Below are positions 8,546 through 16,556 of a DNA stretch of 64,000 bases, one piece after another. This DNA comes from Paracoccaceae bacterium (lineage in GTDB: Bacteria; Pseudomonadota; Alphaproteobacteria; Rhodobacterales; Rhodobacteraceae). Numbering within the stretch: the stretch's first letter is position 1; each line of letters starts with the position of its first letter. The translations under genes were made by a program, and so were the position numbers. The notes beneath the pieces are model-generated. The model did no database searches and had not been told where the DNA came from. It saw nothing but the letters and a program-made list of their open reading frames with translations. The stretch lies in contig WLWX01000001.1 of NCBI GenBank assembly GCA_012103375.1, forward strand, positions 2,708,492 to 2,772,491, in the 5' to 3' direction.

Positions 8546-9313
8546 GTGATGATCCGTATCCTGGCACTGCTGTCGTCTCTGCTCTTGCTGGCGGGCTGTT
8601 CGTCTTCGTCGACCTGGGGCTGGTACGTCATCAACCCGTTGACCCCGCAGGGCTGGGTCAACGTCAAATTCCTGATCAACGGCATGGGCAACACGATCCT
8701 GATCTCGTTGATTGCCGCTGTCATTTCGATCGCCCTGGGCCTGATCGTCGCCCTGCCCGCCCTTGCTGAGCGTCGCTGGCTGCGGATCATCAACCGGATC
8801 TACGTGGAATTCGTCCGCTCGATCCCACTGCTGCCAATGCTGTTCTGGGTGTTCTACGGCCTGCCGATCATCTTCAAGTCCATCGGCCTTGATATCCCGA
8901 TCGAGCCATTCTGGGGCGCAATCATCACGCTGGCCATCTCGGACAGTGCCTTCACGGCCGAGATTTTTCGCGGCGGAATCCAATCCATCGCACGCGGCCA
9001 GACCGAGGCCGCGCAGACCGTCGGCCTGAACTACATTCAGACGATGCGCTATGTGATCATGCCCCAGGCGATCCGCCGCATCCTGCCGCCACTGGCCAAC
9101 CAGTTCATCTATATCGTGAAGATGAGCGCCTTCGCCTCGGTCATCGGCATGCAGGAACTGACGCGCCGCGCGAACGAGTTGGTGGTCACCGAATATCGCC
9201 CGCTGGAAATCTATTCACTGCTGATTGTTGAATACCTTGTTCTGGTGCTGATCATCAGTGCGGGCGTCCGCTGGTTGGAACGGCGCATGGGTTCGGACGA
9301 AAGGGGACGCTGA
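8546..9313 (+). CDS. Amino acid ABC transporter permease with lipobox-like N-terminus
   Basis: A 255-residue permease of the HisM/GlnP family. After the N-terminus come about five membrane segments and the EAA loop (GQTEAAQTVGLN, then VIMPQAIRRILPP). The first 20 residues are odd: LLLLAGCSSSS looks like a lipoprotein signal with a lipidation cysteine at residue 18. Whether it is cleaved and acylated is unknown. There is only one permease gene, so a homodimer is likely. It shares one base (TGATG) with the next gene. Confidence 0.9.
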   Translation: MMIRILALLSSLLLLAGCSSSSTWGWYVINPLTPQGWVNVKFLINGMGNTILISLIAAVISIALGLIVALPALAERRWLRIINRIYVEFVRSIPLLPMLFWVFYGLPIIFKSIGLDIPIEPFWGAIITLAISDSAFTAEIFRGGIQSIARGQTEAAQTVGLNYIQTMRYVIMPQAIRRILPPLANQFIYIVKMSAFASVIGMQELTRRANELVVTEYRPLEIYSLLIVEYLVLVLIISAGVRWLERRMGSDERGR

Positions 9314-9654
9314 TGAACTGGGAAGCCTTCATCGATGACACCGTGGCCAATATCACCACGCTGTCGTCCGAAATCCCCGATACCGCCGCCGCGTTCAACC
9401 GTATGGGGGCAGCGGCCAAGAAACCCGGCGCGCTTGACGAAAAGACCAAGGAAATCATGGCCCTTGGCATCGCAATCGCCACCCGCTGCGACAGTTGCAT
9501 CGGCTTTCACGTCAAATCGCTGATCCGCCTGGGCACCACCCGGGCCGAACTTTGCGAGGCTTTGGCGATGGCAACCTATATGGGCGGCGGCCCCTCTTTT
9601 GCGTTTTCGGCCAAGGCGTTACGAGCGTTTGACACGTTCAGCGCCAAGGGCTGA
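9313..9654 (+). CDS. Carboxymuconolactone decarboxylase / AhpD-like protein
   Basis: A 113-residue protein of the CMD/AhpD family. The redox motif CDSCIGFH near residue 57 and the preceding EIMALGIAIATR are typical of the family, whose members are peroxidase-like or decarboxylase enzymes. It begins within the permease stop codon, so it is translationally coupled to the importer. The physiological substrate is unknown; a detoxifying or ring-fission step in the same catabolic pathway is possible. Confidence 0.85.
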   Translation: MNWEAFIDDTVANITTLSSEIPDTAAAFNRMGAAAKKPGALDEKTKEIMALGIAIATRCDSCIGFHVKSLIRLGTTRAELCEALAMATYMGGGPSFAFSAKALRAFDTFSAKG

Positions 9655-9762
9655 CGACTGACGCCACAAGGCGTTGCACCCGAAAGATGCGCGGGATCGC
9701 GCGCCGGATCCGCCTGCAAACACAGCTTCGCGGTGACTGCATCGCACCACATTTTCCCATGC

Positions 9763-9780
9763 TTACCAAATTGTAAACTT
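9763..9780 (+). promoter_or_regulatory. Putative response-regulator box 1
   Basis: TTACCAAATTGTAAACTT lies 90 bases before the PepSY gene start. It matches 15 of 18 positions of a second box at 12253-12270, which lies 75 bases before the 68-aa membrane-protein gene. The core TTAC-N6-GTAA is palindromic. The two-component pair between the boxes is the natural candidate regulator. Confidence 0.5.
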
Positions 9781-9869
9781 GCGGACGACCGCAGGTAAGG
9801 TCGCCCCCCTACTTCTGTGTCATCGCAAGGCAAAACAGCCTTCATCAACACAGAGAAAAGGAAAACGAC

Positions 9870-10226
9870 ATGAACAAGAAACTTATCGCAGGCGCCGCAC
9901 TGACAGGTCTGGTTCTGACGGGTGGGATCACCGGAATGGTCTCGGCACAGACAGCGGCCAGCGCGACGGGGCTAAGCGAAGCGCAGATCGTCGAGATTGC
10001 CCTGCTGGAAGTCCCCGGCGAAGTGACCGAGGTTGAGCAGGAGAACGAGGACGGCAAACAGATCTTCGAAGTCGAAATCCTGACGGCCGAGGGCGTCGAG
10101 ATGGAGGTCGAAATCGCGGCAGACACCGGCGAGATCCTGGAAGTCAGCGCTGACGGCGAAGATGATGACGATGATGACGATGATGATGACGAGGGCTGCG
10201 AAAAAGACGGCGGCCACGACACCTGA
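9870..10226 (+). CDS. Secreted PepSY-domain protein with poly-aspartate tail
   Basis: A 118-residue exported protein. A signal peptide of about 27 residues ends at VSAQ. A single PepSY domain follows (LSEAQIVEIALLEVPGEV, then a strand-rich FEVEILTAEGVEMEVEI). The C-terminus has ten consecutive aspartates and then a lone cysteine in GCEKDGGHD. PepSY proteins often modulate sensor kinases or bind metals; the acidic tail suggests divalent cation binding. It sits directly upstream of an OmpR-type regulator and kinase, and shares a promoter box with another gene of this locus. The ligand is not known. Confidence 0.85.
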   Translation: MNKKLIAGAALTGLVLTGGITGMVSAQTAASATGLSEAQIVEIALLEVPGEVTEVEQENEDGKQIFEVEILTAEGVEMEVEIAADTGEILEVSADGEDDDDDDDDDDEGCEKDGGHDT

Positions 10227-10315
10227 TCCAATCGGTTTTCGTCGACGGAAAAATCACGATAGGCTGCCAGACATGGTGGCCTATCTTCGTTGCCCCTGCT
10301 GAAACAAGGACCGTG

Positions 10316-10999
10316 ATGCGCATTCTGCTTCTGGAAGACGATGGCCAGCTTGGGCCCTGGATCGCAAACGGCCTGCGTGAAGAAGGCCATGTTGTCGATC
10401 ATTTCGAGAACGGCAAGGATGCCCTGATGGCGGCCATGGGGCAGGAATTCGACCTGCTGATACTCGACCGGATGGTGCCCGATCTGGATGGTCTGGCGGT
10501 TCTGAAGTCGCTGCGCGCCTCGCGCGATACAACCCCGGCGCTGTTCCTCAGCGCTTTGGGCGAAGTGGATTCGCGCATTGAAGGGTTTGACGCGGGTGGC
10601 GACGATTATCTGACGAAACCCTTCGCATTTGCGGAACTGTCGGCCCGTGTCGGCGCATTGGGGCGCAGGCGTGACGCCGGCGACACCCGACAAGCCAATG
10701 ACACCACGCTGCGCCATGGCGACCTGTCGCTGGACCTGCTGGCGCGGCGCTGCCAGCGCGGTGGGCAGACCATTGATCTGATGGCCAAAGAATTCAAACT
10801 ACTTGAGTATTTCATGCGCCGTCCCGGTCGGCTGGTGACGCGCACGATGCTGCTCGAACAGGTCTGGGACATGAGCTTTGATCCCACCACCAGCGTGGTC
10901 GAGACCCACATCAGCCGCCTGCGCGCCAAGATCGACAAACCGTTTGAAACGGCGATGCTGCGAACCCGCCGGGGTGAGGGCTATGTTTTTGGTGCCTAG
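10316..10999 (+). CDS. OmpR-family response regulator
   Basis: A 227-residue two-domain regulator. The receiver domain has the acidic pair E7/D8-D9, phospho-acceptor D51 in LILDRMVP and lysine in DDYLTKPFAF. A winged-helix DNA-binding domain follows (LTAKEFKLLEYF-like LMAKEFKLLEYF, then VVETHISRLRAKID). ATG 10316 is chosen over GTG 10313 because AAGGA is better spaced. It overlaps the kinase gene by 17 bases. The likely regulon includes the PepSY gene upstream and the small membrane-protein gene downstream, which carry a common box. Confidence 0.93.
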   Translation: MRILLLEDDGQLGPWIANGLREEGHVVDHFENGKDALMAAMGQEFDLLILDRMVPDLDGLAVLKSLRASRDTTPALFLSALGEVDSRIEGFDAGGDDYLTKPFAFAELSARVGALGRRRDAGDTRQANDTTLRHGDLSLDLLARRCQRGGQTIDLMAKEFKLLEYFMRRPGRLVTRTMLLEQVWDMSFDPTTSVVETHISRLRAKIDKPFETAMLRTRRGEGYVFGA

Positions 11000-12266
11000 C
11001 ATAACTGCCAGACTGGGCTGGCTGCGCCGCTCATCCTCGTTGCGGCTTTCGCTGTTGCTGTCGGCGATATTCGCGGTGGGCTTTGCCGTTGCGATCTATG
11101 TCGCGTTGACGCTTGGGCAGCGGGCGATTGAACGGCGGGTCGATACAACGCTGGGCGCGCTTGCGCAGGCCGCAATCGTCGATGACAGGCGTGAAGACAG
11201 TGCGGCGATGATCCTGCGCAGACGGGATGATCTGGCCGGGCTGCCCGCGCCATTTGCGCGCGCGGTCGCGCGCGGGGGAGGCACAATATACCTTGATGAT
11301 GATCTGATGCGCTCCGAAAGGTGGCGCGTTTCCGTCGCGCAGGATGCGCGCGGCACGCCAGTGATGGTCGCCGTTCCCCTGGATGACAGTGAACGGGCGC
11401 AGGAACTGCTGTCAGAAATCCTCTGGACCACAGCGGCCATCGTGATCGCAGGAACGCTGGCCATTGGGCTGGGGGCAGGCCTGTTGGCGCAACGCCGGCT
11501 GGCGCGGATCAACGATACCCTCGGCAGGCTGGCGATGGGCGATCTGACGGCACGGACCAGCACCAGCCGAACGCGCGACGATCTGGATGACATCGCCGCC
11601 CAACTTGATCTGACTGCGGCCGAGCTTGAGCGCCTCGTGACCCAGACCCGCCATCTGAGCGCTAGCATCGCCCATGATCTCCGCACCCCACTGGCCCGAT
11701 TGCGCGCGCAGCTTGAAGGGGTGCCGGAGGGTGCGGAACGCGATGCGGCCCTGGACGAAGCCGCCCGGCTGTCCGACATTTTCGACACGATCATGCGGGT
11801 CGCACGGATCGAAGCGCAGCATGGCCGCGACGGGTTCAAGGCGGTCCCGCTGGACGCACTTGCCAGCGACCTTGGCGAAACGTTCGGCCCTGTTGTGGAA
11901 GATGGCGGCAAGACGCTGGACCTGAACATCGGTCCCTGCGCCACCATTCAGGGCGATCAGGGCATGCTTGTTCAGGCGCTGGCAAACCTCATCCAGAACG
12001 CGATCGTGCACGGTGGTCAGCGGATCACACTGTTTGCCCACGGGCGGACCATTGGCGTTTCGGACGATGGCGCGGGCGTGGACCCGTCGCAGTTCGCCGA
12101 GATCATCAAACCGATGGTGCGCCTTGATACGGCGCGCACGACGCAGGGGTCGGGGCTGGGCCTGGCGCTGGTCAAAGCGGTGGCCGACCGGCACGGCGCG
12201 CGCCTGATCCTGGATCGGCAAGACCCTCAGGGGCTGAGTGTCGCACTGGAGTTTGCACAATTGTAA
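10983..12266 (+). CDS. Sensor histidine kinase
   Basis: A membrane histidine kinase of about 427 residues. It has a first membrane helix at about residues 20-42, a periplasmic part of about 100 residues and a second helix near 150-175 (TTAAIVIAGTLAIGLGAGLL). A HAMP domain, a HisKA domain with SIAHDLRTPLARL (His about 231) and a HATPase domain follow (N box NLIQNAIVHG, G1 DDGAGVD, G2 GSGLGLAL). The start at 10983 lies inside the regulator gene after GGTGAGGG. The stop codon lies within the second promoter box, so that box controls the next gene and not this one. Confidence 0.92.
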   Translation: MFLVPSITARLGWLRRSSSLRLSLLLSAIFAVGFAVAIYVALTLGQRAIERRVDTTLGALAQAAIVDDRREDSAAMILRRRDDLAGLPAPFARAVARGGGTIYLDDDLMRSERWRVSVAQDARGTPVMVAVPLDDSERAQELLSEILWTTAAIVIAGTLAIGLGAGLLAQRRLARINDTLGRLAMGDLTARTSTSRTRDDLDDIAAQLDLTAAELERLVTQTRHLSASIAHDLRTPLARLRAQLEGVPEGAERDAALDEAARLSDIFDTIMRVARIEAQHGRDGFKAVPLDALASDLGETFGPVVEDGGKTLDLNIGPCATIQGDQGMLVQALANLIQNAIVHGGQRITLFAHGRTIGVSDDGAGVDPSQFAEIIKPMVRLDTARTTQGSGLGLALVKAVADRHGARLILDRQDPQGLSVALEFAQL

Positions 12267-12270
12267 ACTT
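12253..12270 (+). promoter_or_regulatory. Putative response-regulator box 2
   Basis: TTGCACAATTGTAAACTT overlaps the end of the kinase gene and lies 75 bases before the 68-aa membrane-protein gene. It matches box 1 (9763-9780) at 15 of 18 positions with similar promoter spacing. Confidence 0.5.
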
Positions 12271-12344
12271 CGCTTCAGGCGACCGTATATCCCGCACTCC
12301 ATATCAGGATCATCGAAACAACAGATGATACAGGAGACCCCAAA

Positions 12345-12551
12345 ATGTACACGCTGATCGAAATGTCCGTTTCTGCCATATGCGGCATCGTGCTGTTTGC
12401 CGCCGCCTGCGCCATGGTCGGACTTGGATTTGCCGTCATCGGCATGCTGGCACTGGCCACCCTTGTCGCCATTGGTGTGGCCGTACTGATTGCGCCATTC
12501 GCGGCGCGCTTTCACACCGGTCCCGACGACACCATGGACGTTGAAACGTGA
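12345..12551 (+). CDS. Small membrane protein, 68 aa
   Basis: A 68-residue protein with two hydrophobic segments (about residues 7-28 and 30-50) and a short acidic C-terminus. A good AGGAGA ribosome-binding site lies upstream. It belongs to no family I recognise. It follows the two-component genes and shares a promoter box with the PepSY gene, so it may be a target or modulator of the kinase. Confidence 0.7.
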   Translation: MYTLIEMSVSAICGIVLFAAACAMVGLGFAVIGMLALATLVAIGVAVLIAPFAARFHTGPDDTMDVET

Positions 12552-12615
12552 TCTGCCCCCGCCTTCGCCAGCCTCGCTGTGAAAACGCTAACAATCGCCG
12601 GGCAAGGCCGACCAC

Positions 12616-12939
12616 TCATCTGTGCATGGCGATCAGCCTGTGGATTTCAGGATGAACCGACAATCGCTGCCGGTCGCGCAGAGCTCGCCTGAATTCGGAG
12701 GGTGTCACATCAAACTGCGACCGGAACGTGCGCGAAAACGCCGCAGGATATGAAAACCCGCAGGTGGTGGCGACGTCGTTGATCGTGTGTTCTTCGTAAA
12801 ACAGATAGTTGCGCGCCACCTGCAACCTGATGCGCAGATAAAGACGCATCGGCGATACGTGAAACTTGTCCGCGCTCATCCGCGCCAGGCTGCGTTTGGA
12901 GGCTTTCAAAGCCTCGGCCAATTCCGCAAACTGTCCTTC
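12616..12939 (-). pseudogene. GlxA/AraC-type regulator, N-terminus lost
   Basis: About 108 codons encode the C-terminal double helix-turn-helix of a GlxA-type AraC regulator (SKRSLARM, INDVATTCGFSYPAAFSRTF, FDVTPSEFRRA). The frame runs without a start straight into the left end of the IS3 element at 12940. The missing N-terminal ligand domain is not found beyond the right end of the IS, so the rest was deleted and not merely split. It is probably non-functional. Confidence 0.85.
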
Positions 12940-14112
12940 CCCCCTAAAACTGGGCCACTACATTGGTCTTGAGAGGGGAATATGTAATGGCACGGAAACG
13001 GCATTCGGACGAAGATGTATTGAAGCTGCTGCGTGAGATTGAGCTGAAGCTGACGGGAGGAAGTGACGTTGCATCGGCGTGTCGTAGCGTCGGCATCAGC
13101 GATGCGACATATTACAACTGGCGGAAACGGTTTGGTGGTATGGGACGGTCGCAGTTGTCGGAGATGCGCAGCCTGGAAAAGGAGAATGGGCGTCTCAAGA
13201 AGATCGTCGCTGAGCTTGAATTGGACAAGCTGATCCTCAAAGAAAGCCTGAACTACTTAAAGCCCAGGGCCTGACGACTGGGGAGCTCCGTCAGGCCGTT
13301 ATTCATACGCGCCAAAAGCTCGCGACCTCGGAGCGGAGGACCTGCCGGGTCGTCGGTATGGCGCGAAGCTCTCTGCAATATCGACCCGCGCCAAAAGACG
13401 ATGATGCTCTACGGCTCGCTTTGATCCGCCTGGCCAAGCAATATGGGCGCTACGGCTATCGTAAAGTTTCGGAACTCCTGCGCATCGAGGGCTGGCGGGT
13501 CAATCATAAGAAGGTTGAGCGTCTCTGGCAGGAAGAAGGACTGCAACTCCCGCAGCGGCACAGGAAGCGCAGACGGCTTTATCACAAGGACAGCTCGATC
13601 ATTCGCCTCAGGCCGACGCATCCGAACCACATCTGGAGCATCGACTTCGTTCACGACAAGCTCAGCAATGGCCGGAGCTACAAGATGCTGACCGTTCTGG
13701 ATGAGTACACCCGGCAGGCCCTGGCCGTGGAAGTTCGCAGCAGGATGGGCGCCGAAGATGTTCTGGAGGCGCTATATCCGCTGCTCCTCTGCCATGGCAC
13801 GCCGGAGTATATCCGCTCCGACAACGGCCCAGAGTTCGTAGCCAAGGCGATGCAGGAGTGGTTGGTTCGCGTTGGTGTTCGACCAATTAGAATCTATCCG
13901 GGGTCCCCTTGGGAAAACGGATACAACGAGAGGTTCAACGGCACTCTCCGGCACGAGATCCTCAACGCTGAATGGTTCACAACAACGAAACAGGCACAGA
14001 TCGTCATCAATCATTGGCTTAAGCAGTACAACCACACACGTCCGCACCAGGCTCTGAACATGCGACCACCAATGCCAGAAACTCTAATCAGAAATGGCCC
14101 AGAACTTGGGGG
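12940..14112 (+). mobile_element. IS3-family insertion sequence (IS407/IS51-like)
   Basis: About 1,173 bp bounded by imperfect inverted repeats: CCCCCTAAAACTGGGCCA on the left, and CCCCCAAGTTCTGGGCCA as the complement of the right end. It holds overlapping orfA and orfB. I see no direct target duplication in the flanks, and the regulator gene on the left is truncated at the IS edge. An adjacent deletion after insertion is likely. It is the only copy in this window. Confidence 0.88.
12987..13274 (+). CDS. IS3-family transposase OrfA
   Basis: A 95-residue DNA-binding OrfA. A helix-turn-helix lies in the N-terminal half (VASACRSVGISDATYYNWRK) and a leucine-zipper-like segment after it (SLEKENGRLKKIVAELELDK). 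GAGAGGGG gives the ribosome-binding site for ATG 12987. OrfA lies in the 0 frame relative to OrfB; a programmed -1 shift near its end would give the OrfAB transposase. Confidence 0.9.
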   Translation: MARKRHSDEDVLKLLREIELKLTGGSDVASACRSVGISDATYYNWRKRFGGMGRSQLSEMRSLEKENGRLKKIVAELELDKLILKESLNYLKPRA

Positions 14113-14116
14113 CTAG
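13271..14116 (+). CDS. IS3-family transposase OrfB (integrase core)
   Basis: The catalytic part of the transposase. HTH_21 region GRYGYRKVSELL is followed by the rve integrase core with the DDE residues visible in WSIDFVHDK, YIRSDNGPEF and ENGYNERFNG. The frame is open across the end of orfA and reads LTTGELRQAV at its start, so it is normally made by -1 frameshifting from orfA. An internal ATG at 13358 could give a shorter product. The stop codon lies just outside the right inverted repeat. It looks intact. Confidence 0.88.
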   Translation: MTTGELRQAVIHTRQKLATSERRTCRVVGMARSSLQYRPAPKDDDALRLALIRLAKQYGRYGYRKVSELLRIEGWRVNHKKVERLWQEEGLQLPQRHRKRRRLYHKDSSIIRLRPTHPNHIWSIDFVHDKLSNGRSYKMLTVLDEYTRQALAVEVRSRMGAEDVLEALYPLLLCHGTPEYIRSDNGPEFVAKAMQEWLVRVGVRPIRIYPGSPWENGYNERFNGTLRHEILNAEWFTTTKQAQIVINHWLKQYNHTRPHQALNMRPPMPETLIRNGPELGG

Positions 14117-14274
14117 ACAAGGTTACCATGAAATGATTGCATGTCGAGTCGTTTTAAAATCAGCGTAGCGTTCAACCCGGTTTGACAGGCGAAAATCGCG
14201 ACAGTTTCTCAGTCTGGGCAGCAAAACGCGACGCCGTCCTCAGGCGGCTGCGCCACCACCCACAGCCCTGCCAC

Positions 14275-15744
14275 TTACGCACCATGCGGGTCATCGATCC
14301 GCGGCCAGATATCGCGATCCAGGTGCTGATAGGGGTTGGTCTCGGGGTCATTCGGATAAGGGCCGCTGACGGCCGCATACAGAATCTCGGGCGCGACGCG
14401 CGAAAACGCATCATGGAAATGGTTGGTCGATTTCACGACCAGAATTTTCTTTGCCGCCGGATCAATCCCGAAGTTGGAAAACACATCCGGGTTGAACACC
14501 TGGCTGCGGACCGAGTTCAGGATAACATCAATGCCACCGATGCGGATCCAAGCGGCATCGCCCAGCGGAACGACGCTTTCGCCAAAGGATTGCACCGCAC
14601 CGCGCATGACGCGCACAACCTCGACCACGGCATCAATCGGCGCGCCGCCGTCAGGCGACATCTTGGCCCCGAAACGCAACATCAGTTGCGCACCCTCGCC
14701 CGCAGAAAAACAAGTGCGCACCGCAATCGGATCCCAAATCGAGGCGAGCGCGGCATCGCTCAGCCCTATGTCCATCATATGGCGCAGGATCGTCGTGGAA
14801 TCGCCCGGCACACCGCCCCCCGGATTATCCCAGACATCGGCAATCACAACCGGGCCTTTTGCGGCGGCGTTCGCGTATTTCAATGCGGCCTCCGGAGTCT
14901 GGAACTCGGGCCGGGTGGTGCCGCGCAGGGCGAACAGGTCCAGACCCAACGCCCGCGCCAGCCGGTCGCCCGCCGCCTGATCGTCATCCGTTATGACAAT
15001 CAGCCGCGAACCCATTGCCGGCACGTCGCCTGCCATGAAGCCGTGAATGACCGAGATCGACAGAACGCCCCCTGCCCCCTCCATCGCCTTGATCCGGTCC
15101 ACAAAGCCGCGCATCGGCTGGCGGCTGGTCGGGAAAATCTCGATCATACGGCAATCAAATGTGCTGATCTTCGGAGTGATCTTTCCGATCGAGGTGCGAT
15201 GCACCAGATCAACCAGATCCTCGGCTGTGGTCACGAAATCGGTGTGCGGGAATTCCTTGAACACGGTCAGAACGTCGGCATTGTTCACGCGGGCCTCGGT
15301 CAGGTGGCTGTGCGGATCAAAACTCGCGCCGACAACCACATCGGGGCCGACGGTTGCGCGAACCTTTGCCAGCAACTCGCCTTCGCAATCCAGGCAATCC
15401 TGCGCCACCATCGCCCCGTGCAGACCCAGCAGAACAATATCGACGGGCATCGCGGCGCGCAGTTCAGACAGAAGCTGGTCGCGCAGAAACTCCCATGTTT
15501 TCTGGTTCACCATGCCGCCGGGTTCCGCCCAACTGGCCGTGCCTTCGATGATTTGCCAGTTGAGCTCCGCCGCCCGTGCCCGCGCGGCCGGATACACCGC
15601 ACTGCACAGGGTTGGCGTGACCGGATGATGCCCGGCAGGGGCGTAAAAACTGTCGCGGAAATCCTGCAAATCCGTTCGCAGCGGCGAAAACGTGTTGGTT
15701 TCCGTCGCAATGGACCCAATGAAAACGCGCTTGGCCGCCGCCAT
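14275..15744 (-). CDS. M81-family metallopeptidase (MlrC-like)
   Basis: A 489-residue protein of the M81 / microcystinase C family. Motifs include GSIATETNTFSP at the N-terminus, LLGLHGAMVAQDCLDCEGEL near residue 108, ASFDPHSHLT near 140 (zinc ligands D and H) and a C-terminal VVKSTNHFHDAF. MlrC cleaves linearised microcystin, but most family members sit, as here, beside peptide transporters and probably degrade unusual peptides or N-substituted amino acids. ATG 15744 overlaps the upstream ATPase stop (TGATG); GTG 15747 is the alternative. It is the last gene of the dpp-like operon. Confidence 0.88.
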   Translation of the reverse strand: MAAAKRVFIGSIATETNTFSPLRTDLQDFRDSFYAPAGHHPVTPTLCSAVYPAARARAAELNWQIIEGTASWAEPGGMVNQKTWEFLRDQLLSELRAAMPVDIVLLGLHGAMVAQDCLDCEGELLAKVRATVGPDVVVGASFDPHSHLTEARVNNADVLTVFKEFPHTDFVTTAEDLVDLVHRTSIGKITPKISTFDCRMIEIFPTSRQPMRGFVDRIKAMEGAGGVLSISVIHGFMAGDVPAMGSRLIVITDDDQAAGDRLARALGLDLFALRGTTRPEFQTPEAALKYANAAAKGPVVIADVWDNPGGGVPGDSTTILRHMMDIGLSDAALASIWDPIAVRTCFSAGEGAQLMLRFGAKMSPDGGAPIDAVVEVVRVMRGAVQSFGESVVPLGDAAWIRIGGIDVILNSVRSQVFNPDVFSNFGIDPAAKKILVVKSTNHFHDAFSRVAPEILYAAVSGPYPNDPETNPYQHLDRDIWPRIDDPHGA

Positions 15745-16556
15745 CACGCCGCCCCCGCCCGCTGGGCCACACGAGGGATCGCCGACAGAAGTTTGCGCGT
15801 ATAGGCGTGGGCCGGATCTTCGAATATCTGCATCTTCGTTCCGACCTCGACAATCTTTCCGGCCAGCATCACCGCCACCCTATCGCTGATATGGCGCACA
15901 ACGCCCAGATCGTGACTGATGAACAGCATCGCCACCCCGCTGTCGCGTTGCAGCCGCTTGATCAGGTTCAGCACCTGCGCCTGGATCGAGACATCGAGCG
16001 CCGAAACAGCCTCATCCGCGATTACCAGTTTGGGTTTCAGGATCATCACGCGGGCGATCCCGATCCGCTGGCGTTGCCCGCCCGAGAATTCATGCGGATG
16101 GCGCGACATCACCTTCGGGTCCATGCCCACCAGTTCCAGCGTTTCGGCGATCATCCTGTTGGCGTCCGCCCAGGACGATGCAAGGCCGTGGATGAACAAA
16201 GTCTCTCCCAATGTCTGGGCAATCGTCAATCGCGGGTTGAGGCTGGCAAACGGGTCCTGAAAGATCATCTGGATATCCCGGCGCAGCGGGCGGAACGCGC
16301 CGGGGCTGAGGTCCAAAATCTCGCGCCCCTCGAACAAGGCCGAGCCTGAAGTGGATTTTTCCAGCCGTGTCAGCGTCCGCCCCACGGTGGACTTTCCGCA
16401 GCCGCTTTCCCCGACAAGGCTGAGGACCTCACCCGGTGCGATATCGAACGAAATGCCGTCCACCGCGCGGATCACCTTTTTCACAGCACGCAGCCCCGGC
16501 TGGCGGGTGGTGAAATGGGTGCACAGATCGCGCACCTGCAGCAAGGGATCACTCAT
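15744..16556 (-). CDS. Peptide ABC transporter ATP-binding protein (DppF type)
   Basis: A 270-residue ATPase. Walker A is GESGCGKST near residue 45, the signature FSGGQRQRIGIAR near 147, Walker B VIADEAVSALD near 170, and the switch histidine is in FISHDLGVVRHISD. The start at 16556 makes an ATGA overlap with the DppD-type gene upstream, and the stop overlaps the M81 gene. The length is normal apart from the missing C-terminal oligopeptide extension. It energises uptake together with the DppD-like partner. Confidence 0.93.
   Translation of the reverse strand: MSDPLLQVRDLCTHFTTRQPGLRAVKKVIRAVDGISFDIAPGEVLSLVGESGCGKSTVGRTLTRLEKSTSGSALFEGREILDLSPGAFRPLRRDIQMIFQDPFASLNPRLTIAQTLGETLFIHGLASSWADANRMIAETLELVGMDPKVMSRHPHEFSGGQRQRIGIARVMILKPKLVIADEAVSALDVSIQAQVLNLIKRLQRDSGVAMLFISHDLGVVRHISDRVAVMLAGKIVEVGTKMQIFEDPAHAYTRKLLSAIPRVAQRAGAA

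Noticed and set aside
10160-10195. GAT/GAC run as a phase-variable repeat
   Set aside because: The unit is three bases and codons are mixed, so changes in number would not shift the reading frame; kept only as a length-variation idea.
14182-15804. 540-codon plus-strand frame over the M81 gene
   Set aside because: It is antisense to a well-conserved metallopeptidase and has no recognisable domain.
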